NCBI RefSeq assembly: GCF_017875735.1
Contig: NZ_JAGGMZ010000001.1
Location: 1,116,001-1,180,000, forward strand
Direction: 5' to 3'
Origin: Arthrobacter sp. CAN_C5
GTDB taxonomy: Bacteria > Actinomycetota > Actinomycetes > Actinomycetales > Micrococcaceae
DNA length: 64,000 nt
Of this stretch, positions 59,025-64,000 are shown piece after piece. Under the pieces are notes generated by a model. The model worked only from the letters and a program-made list of their open reading frames with translations. It was not told the origin of the DNA and did no database searches. How positions within the stretch are numbered: position 1 is the stretch's first letter; each line of letters starts with the position of its first letter. A program made the translations under genes and the position numbers.

Positions 59025-60209
59025 ATGACCGAGGGAAACCTTCCCGGAGCCCGTCCTCGCATTCTTGTGCTCTCGTTCTCGCCAATCCACCGGGATCCCC
59101 GGGTCTTGCGGCAGATCCAGTTCTTCAGTGAGTTCGCCGATGTGATGTCCTGTGGCTACGGTGCGGCACCCGAAGGAGTGGTGGACCACGTTGAGATCCC
59201 GGTCGAATACAAGCCGTGGCGTCCGGACTTCAAGAAGGTTGCAGTGCTCCTTGGTGCGCGGTTCCATGAACGCCTGTACTTCGACTCCGACCGGGTGAAG
59301 CACGTCCTGAAGAACATCCCGGCTGGGAGCGTCGACGTGATCGTCGCCAATGACGCACTGGCCGTCCCTGCCGCTGTGGCGCTGCGCCCTCGCAAGGGCA
59401 TCCACGCCGACCTGCACGAATACGCTCCCCGGCAGGGGGAGGACAAGCTGCAGTGGAAGCTCCTCGTAGGCCCGCTGATGGACTGGGCGTGCCGCAAGTA
59501 CGTCACAAAGGCCGACTCTGTGTCGACCGTGGCCAAGGGGATCGCTGAGGAGTACGCGGCCGTCTACCGGATTCCTGAGCCTGCCGTCGTGCCGAACGCC
59601 TCCTACTACGACGACCGGTACAGTCCCTCACCGGTGCACTCGCCGCTGCGCCTGATCCACGCTGGTGCCGCTGGACGGGGTCGCAAGATCGAGATCATGA
59701 TGGACGCCGTCGCCCGCGCCAACGAGCTCAAGCCTGGCAGCGTCACCTTTGACGTCGTGCTGGTTCCCGGTGAGCAGGACTACATCGACGAACTGGCGGT
59801 GAAAGCTGCTGCGGTGCCGGGCGGCGTGATCAGGATGCTGCCGCCGGTGAAGTTCGAGGAAATTGTCGGACTGCTGCACGGCTACGACATTGGCTTCTAC
59901 CTTTGCCCGCCCGCGAATTTCAACATGCTGCACGCCCTGCCGAACAAGCTGTTCGAATTTGTCCAGGCGCGTCTCGCCGTACTTATCGGCCCCTCACCAG
60001 AGATGAAGCGTGTGGTCGAGGAGCACGGCTTCGGAGTGGTGTCGAAGGACTTCGACGCCGAGTCGGCCGCCCGGGTTCTGATCGGACTTACCCCGGAGCA
60101 GATTGCCGAAATGAAGCAGGCCTCCCACCAGGCAGCCCGTACCCTCAGCGCTGAGAATGTTGCGGCGCCCTGGATCGCTGCCGTGAAGAAGCTCGCGGGC
60201 ATCTCCTAG
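59025..60209 (+). CDS. GT4-like glycosyltransferase B
   Basis: The 394-residue GT-B protein opens RILVLSFSPIHRDPRVLRQIQ and carries HADLHEYAPRQGEDKLQWKLL, VPNASYYDDRYSP and LPNKLFEFVQARLAVLIGPS. It is the paralogue of glycosyltransferase A at 54832-55977. The ATG follows GGAG at 9 nt. It closes the exporter operon and is followed by the strong hairpin at 60246-60289. Donor and acceptor are unknown. Confidence 0.85.
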   Translation: MTEGNLPGARPRILVLSFSPIHRDPRVLRQIQFFSEFADVMSCGYGAAPEGVVDHVEIPVEYKPWRPDFKKVAVLLGARFHERLYFDSDRVKHVLKNIPAGSVDVIVANDALAVPAAVALRPRKGIHADLHEYAPRQGEDKLQWKLLVGPLMDWACRKYVTKADSVSTVAKGIAEEYAAVYRIPEPAVVPNASYYDDRYSPSPVHSPLRLIHAGAAGRGRKIEIMMDAVARANELKPGSVTFDVVLVPGEQDYIDELAVKAAAVPGGVIRMLPPVKFEEIVGLLHGYDIGFYLCPPANFNMLHALPNKLFEFVQARLAVLIGPSPEMKRVVEEHGFGVVSKDFDAESAARVLIGLTPEQIAEMKQASHQAARTLSAENVAAPWIAAVKKLAGIS

Positions 60210-60245
60210 ACCCCTCCTCTCCGGCCCGTTCGTCGGCCCGACAGC

Positions 60246-60289
60246 CAACAGGCTCCGTCCCCTTCAGTTGGAGGGGACGGAGCCTGTTG
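60246..60289. terminator. 18-bp perfect-stem bidirectional terminator
   Basis: Bases 60246-60263 pair exactly with 60272-60289 around an 8-nt loop (TCAGTTGG). It lies between the convergent glycosyltransferase B and GH25 genes and marks the right end of the polysaccharide region. No T-run follows on either side, which is common in high-GC actinobacteria. Confidence 0.9.
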
Positions 60290-60305
60290 ACGTGGGGTGC
60301 GGGAC

Positions 60306-62243
60306 CTAGTGCAATCGGGTTCCGGCGACGGTCAGGGTGGACCAGCCGTGGCCGAACTGGGCCCAGGTGCCCCAGACGCCCCCGGTCCTGATGGGGTAGT
60401 AGTGCAGAGTACCGTCGTGGCGTTTGGCGATGATGCCCCGGCTTCCCGCGCCAGCAAAGCCCGAGACACTGTCCATGGTGTGGGTGGTGTGCCAGCCGGT
60501 GCCGACGAGACGCCGGGCCTCGTACTGGAAACCGCCGGTGCCCGCCCCCCGGTAGAGGGCCAGCTTGGAAGCCGTGTTGCGGGCGAGCAGGTCCTGGCGC
60601 CCGTCGCCGTCGAAGTCGGTCATGACCACCGACATGGAACCGAAGCCGTGGCCGATCTTGCGGGGCGACATCAGGGTGCCATTGTTGTTTTGTGGCCAGT
60701 AATGCAGGGTGCCGTCAGAACGGGTGCCGATAATGGTGGGTCGGGCACCGCGGAGCCACGGGCCAACGGTCATTTTCATGCCGCCCCAGCCCGAGGTGGC
60801 CAGGACCTGCGCGGGATAGAAGCCACCGGTAGTCCGGCCGAGGTAGACGGTCAGGCGGCCATTGGTCCATTGGGCGAGGATGTCGATGACGCCGTCGCCG
60901 TTCCAGTCCACCGAGTGGATGGTTCGGGTATTGGACCAGCCGTGTCCTATTTGCACCTTCGGGGCGACAGATCCATTCCCGGTGCCGGGATAGTTAAAAA
61001 GTCTGCCGGCGCTGTCGACGGCGATCACATCCGCTGACGAGCGGATGGACGGGCCGGTGGGGCGTGGCGCCGCGACCGGGGCTGAGTTGCGGGTGAAATT
61101 GGCAAGTGCTGCAGACGTGCCATTCCAGACGTTCCAGTCGCCCACCACAGGACCCTCATGGGTGTATTGCCAGAGGCTGTACTTGTTCCAGCCAGCTGGC
61201 AGAGTTCCTGCCCCCACGTTGTTGTAGGAGGCAATATGCAGTGGGTGGTCCGCGAAGGCGGTGGAGCTACCGGTGCAGCTGCTCCACCAGTCGGTAGTCG
61301 TGTAGATCATGGGGACCCGACCGGTACGGCTAAGCATGGTGTTGGAGAAGTCCCGGATCCAGTTGACCATTGCGGTGGTGCTCATGTTGTAGCAGGCATT
61401 GCCCAGCGATTTGTAAGGGTTGTATTCGACATCGAGCAGGGGTGGGAGTGTCTTGCCGTCGGCGGTCCACCCGCCACCGTTGTTGATGAAGTAGTTGGCT
61501 TGCGCCGCCCCGGTGGAGATGCTGGGGATGGCGAAGTGGTAGGCCCCGCGGACCATTCCGACGTTTGCTGACCCTGTGTACTGCTGGTTGTAGTTGGGGT
61601 TTTTGTAGCTCAGGGCTTCGGTGGCCTTGGTGTAGGCGAACCGTGAGCCCTGGTTCCAGGCTGCTGCCCAGTTGACGTTGCCCTGGTAGCTGCTGACGTC
61701 CACGCCAAGGATGCCCTGGGGGCGCCACAGATTGACGGACGGGTCCGCTGCTGCAGCGGGTGCATCGCTGAGTTTCGTCTGGTCCTGAAGCTCCTGGGTG
61801 GTGGGGACCTGAGGATTCCCGGACTCGGCGATCCGCTCGGCGCCCTGGCCCAGGCTGGCTCCGTGGGGGCCGATCAACTTGGCGAGTGCTTCGGGATCAG
61901 CGGCGAGCTCGGCGGCGGTGAGTTCCTCAGGCGCGGCTGCCGCGGGGTCGACTGCTTCGGCCGTCTCAGCGGTTTCAGCTGGCTCAGGGACTGTTGCCGG
62001 GTCGACGACGTCGGGTTCACCCGGGTCCGTGGTGGGGGCTGGGACCAATGGCTCGGCGGGCACCGTGCTGGTAGCTGGCGGGTCGGCGAGCCCGGATTCG
62101 ACCGGAACGGATTCGGCCGGGTCCACGACGGCAGGTGCCGAGGGGACGGGCTGCGGGGCGGCGACGGCGGGTATTGGTCCGACGGCCATCGCGGTGGTGA
62201 GGAGGACGGCGGCAAGGACAGTGGAGGCACGAGAGTGAGTCAC
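60306..62243 (-). CDS. Secreted GH25 lysozyme with FG-GAP/VCBS-like repeats
   Basis: The protein has 645 residues from a GTG at 62241-62243 with GGAG 8 nt upstream. It has a Sec signal peptide ([21 protein letters not shown]). An Ala/Pro/Glu-rich linker runs to about residue 170. The GH25 muramidase domain has [13 protein letters not shown], the catalytic DVEYN pair and WQYTHEG near its end. The C-terminal 210 residues are beta-propeller-like repeats with calcium-type [11 protein letters not shown] and [11 protein letters not shown] loops. It should cleave peptidoglycan outside the cell. The repeats may bind wall glycans. The frame is open further upstream, but only this start gives a leading signal peptide. 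Confidence 0.9.
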   Translation of the reverse strand: MTHSRASTVLAAVLLTTAMAVGPIPAVAAPQPVPSAPAVVDPAESVPVESGLADPPATSTVPAEPLVPAPTTDPGEPDVVDPATVPEPAETAETAEAVDPAAAAPEELTAAELAADPEALAKLIGPHGASLGQGAERIAESGNPQVPTTQELQDQTKLSDAPAAAADPSVNLWRPQGILGVDVSSYQGNVNWAAAWNQGSRFAYTKATEALSYKNPNYNQQYTGSANVGMVRGAYHFAIPSISTGAAQANYFINNGGGWTADGKTLPPLLDVEYNPYKSLGNACYNMSTTAMVNWIRDFSNTMLSRTGRVPMIYTTTDWWSSCTGSSTAFADHPLHIASYNNVGAGTLPAGWNKYSLWQYTHEGPVVGDWNVWNGTSAALANFTRNSAPVAAPRPTGPSIRSSADVIAVDSAGRLFNYPGTGNGSVAPKVQIGHGWSNTRTIHSVDWNGDGVIDILAQWTNGRLTVYLGRTTGGFYPAQVLATSGWGGMKMTVGPWLRGARPTIIGTRSDGTLHYWPQNNNGTLMSPRKIGHGFGSMSVVMTDFDGDGRQDLLARNTASKLALYRGAGTGGFQYEARRLVGTGWHTTHTMDSVSGFAGAGSRGIIAKRHDGTLHYYPIRTGGVWGTWAQFGHGWSTLTVAGTRLH

Positions 62244-62355
62244 AGAATTTCTCCGGGTAGTGCGAGCCCAAGGCGAGAGAGGGCGTCGTCCCTTCGAGAA
62301 TAGCCGACTGTGACGGATGTTACTACAGATGCTGGTGTTACCAGGGAGTAAAGAG

Positions 62356-62364
62356 TTATCCACA
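62356..62364 (+). promoter_or_regulatory. TTATCCACA site upstream of tadA
   Basis: The 9-mer, in the context GAGTTATCCACAAAAGG, begins 134 nt before the tadA start. It lies in the 246-bp divergent gap to the GH25 gene. It is the same sequence as the sites at 16260 and 24507. Confidence 0.5.
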
Positions 62365-62489
62365 AAAGGTTTTTTGGGGCTAGGCGCGGATCGTGGATTC
62401 CCCTACCCTTGGACGAATTCACCGGTTACAGCCACGGTCTCAGGCGTACCGGCCGAAGGAGTCGGTACACACTGACGTCAGGGAGTCCT

Positions 62490-63563
62490 ATGGACGCCGT
62501 AGGAATTATTGAGGACGAGGTGCGCGAGCTGATTCGCCGCCGCGGCCTGGATCCGAGCCGCCAAAGCGGTGAGGTGCTGAGGCTGGTGGAGGCTGCGGTC
62601 AGTGACTACGACGAGCGTTCAGTGCTGGGCACGCTGCCGCAGCTTGGGCAGCTGGACCTGGCGCGGAAGCACGTCTTTGACGCAGTCGCTGGGTTTGGTG
62701 CCCTCCAGCCGCTGCTGGACGATCCGACGGTGGAGGAGGTGTGGATCAATTCCCCGTCCGAGATCTACGTGGCGAGATTTGGCGAGTCTGAATTGACCTC
62801 CCTCGTGCTGGCAGAGCAACAGATTCATGACCTCGTCGAGCGAATGCTGAAATCCTCGGGCAGGCGGCTGGATCTCTCGTCGCCCTTTGTGGATGCGGCC
62901 CTGCCCGACGGTTCCCGGTTGCACGTGGTCATCCCGGATGTCACCCGCCGTCACTGGTCGGTGAACATCCGGAAGTTCATCGCGAAAGCCACCCGGCTGG
63001 ACCACCTGGTCGAGTTGGGCACCCTCACACCGCAGGCCGCCCGCTTCCTGGATGCGGCGGTCGCAAGCGGGTTGAACATTCTGGTTTCCGGCGCCACCCA
63101 GGCAGGAAAGACCACGTTGCTGAACTGTCTGGGATCGAGCATCGGGTCGCGGGAGCGAGTGGTGACCGTGGAGGAAATCTTCGAGCTGAAGCTGCCACTC
63201 CGGGACGTTGTGGGGATGCAGTGCCGCCCTCCAAATCTGGAAGGACAGGGCGAAATTCCGTTGCGGAGGCTGGTCAAAGAGGCGCTGCGGATGCGTCCCG
63301 ATCGGCTGATCGTCGGCGAGGTACGGGAAGCAGAAAGTCTGGACATGCTGGTGGCGCTCAATTCGGGCTTACCCGGGATGTGTAGCGTCCATGCCAATAG
63401 TGCCCACGATGCGGTACTTCTCAAAAGACGTGTACCCTCACGAGCGCGAGCTCGGGCAAGGGGGACGCTCCCCACGCACCGGAGCGCTGGGCATACTAGC
63501 TGTAGGCGTCAACAGAACCGGGGGCAGTCCCTCAGGTTCGATAATCTTGATGGCGCGCAGTAG
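62490..63563 (+). pseudogene. tadA: TadA/CpaF-type pilus ATPase, 3' end replaced
   Basis: Residues 1-308 match CpaF/TadA secretion ATPases. The frame has MDAVGIIEDEVRELIRRRGL, then FGALQPLLDDPTVEEVWINS, Walker A GATQAGKTT (201-209), VTVEEIFELKLP and MRPDRLIVGEVREAESL. The histidine box GMCSVHANSAHDA ends at base 63413. The family normally continues with about 70-90 more conserved residues (a KLCTLPLLAGEN-type segment). Here the frame runs on for 49 unrelated, basic codons to a TAG at 63561-63563. The start ATG 62490 follows GGGAG. No tadB or tadC follows. I read this as a truncated, probably non-functional gene. Confidence 0.7.
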
Positions 63564-63868
63564 ATCCGTAGGTCGTCGGTCGCGATGCTATTCGTGATGG
63601 GGTCGCAGCTTCCACCCGAACCTTTCGAGATGTCGATGTCGCCGGCCGGCGAATCCGCGAGGAATACAACTAGGCCTTCGCAAGGGTCTATACGGCTTGC
63701 AAGGTCGGCGGGGTTACCTCCAAGATGAAGTAAATCCCGCTGATCCTGGAGAAGCTTCGTCGGTAGCTGGTTCCGACCGCCTCACAGATGACGGTATGTC
63801 TAACTCTCCTGCCGCACGCCAGCCACTAGGCGTCACCACAGGCCGCCAGTTCGCAAGCAGCTCATCAC
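63414..63868. other. Degenerate stretch with no intact gene
   Basis: This 455-bp stretch has no convincing start-to-stop gene. It holds a minus-strand frame without a start codon (63509-63781, 90 sense codons, including ADSPAGDIDISKGSGG). A second minus-strand frame (63438 to about 63590, with AIKIIEPEGLPPVLLTPTA) overlaps it in another phase. A plus-strand ATG at 63796 begins MSNSPAARQPLGVTTGRQF and then decays. Together these suggest remnants of several genes brought together by recombination. Confidence 0.5.
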
Positions 63869-64000
63869 TCAACTTTCGTCAACACGTGTCAAAGATTGAT
63901 CCGGTGTGGCCCCGGCAATGTCGCCGGATCTCCCGGTCCAGGAGGCGAGGTTGTTGCGGGTGGTCAGGGTGTGGGGGTGGTCCGGGCCGAGCACCCGCAG
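63869..64000 (-). CDS. C-terminal end of a tetratricopeptide-repeat protein, partial
   Basis: Read from the right edge, the minus strand encodes 43 residues, LRVLGPDHPHTLTTRNNLA then SWTGRSGDIAGA, ending at a stop at 63869-63871. The unit RVLGPDHPxTLTTRNNLA is the kinesin-light-chain-type TPR found in long actinobacterial NB-ARC/TPR proteins, where it is repeated many times. The final residues (ATPDQSLTRVDES) do not continue the repeat, so the end may be a truncation at the disturbed region. The body of the gene lies outside the window. Confidence 0.65.
   Translation of the reverse strand: MRVLGPDHPHTLTTRNNLASWTGRSGDIAGATPDQSLTRVDES

Overview
The window looks like chromosome from a high-GC actinobacterium, most likely of the Micrococcaceae (Arthrobacter-like). 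The support is the mtrA-mtrB-lpqB block, a WhiB regulator, a long-form hibernation factor, an Rv3235/LysM pair near secA, a large NAD-glutamate dehydrogenase with pdtaS, and actinobacterial Tad-type genes. Many genes also carry a TANNNT -10 hexamer only 6-7 nt before the start codon, the pattern of leaderless transcripts. I saw no tRNA, rRNA, CRISPR array, intact prophage or intact insertion sequence.

Layout. 1-4785: a partial J-domain gene, a pentapeptide-repeat protein, cysteine desulfurase and mnmA (tRNA 2-thiolation), chorismate mutase, and a MetE-fold protein with no cysteine. 4782-11940 (minus strand): a tightly packed run of a membrane protein, DUF4129, DUF4350, MoxR ATPase, DUF58, a phosphotransferase and DUF4166. 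12094-22165: mtrA-mtrB-lpqB envelope signalling, comF, hpf, a YcaQ-type glycosylase and secA. 22167-26653: Rv3235-like and LysM genes, a gene of unknown function, a small excisionase-type HTH gene, and two Tad-like genes (SAF/CpaB-like and CpaE-like). 26676-33346: NAD-GDH, pdtaS and whiB.

33634-60209 is a surface-polysaccharide region of about 27 kb. It holds the dTDP-rhamnose genes rmlA, rmlB and a fused rmlC-rmlD. It also has a five-enzyme set resembling WbpA/D/E/B/I for a UDP-ManNAc3NAcA-type sugar, and a galactan block of glf, a GlfT2-like transferase and a Wzm/Wzt ABC exporter. Five further genes follow: a polytopic DUF6541 protein, two paralogous glycosyltransferases, a GT2/DUF2304 pair and a full-size ABC exporter. 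A 1319-residue FHA-FtsK ATPase of the EssC/EccC type sits inside this block with no visible WXG100 substrate gene. The region ends at an 18-bp perfect terminator hairpin, after which comes a secreted GH25 lysozyme with FG-GAP-like repeats.

62490-64000 is disturbed. A TadA/CpaF ATPase gene matches its family up to about base 63413 and then turns abruptly into unrelated sequence. Only broken reading frames follow, up to the 3' end of a TPR-repeat gene at the window edge.

The most interesting unexplained signal is the 9-mer TTATCCACA. I found it three times, all in intergenic DNA upstream of comF, of the CpaB/CpaE-like pair and of tadA. A one-base variant lies upstream of the FHA-FtsK gene. This may be an uncharacterised competence/pilus/secretion regulon site.
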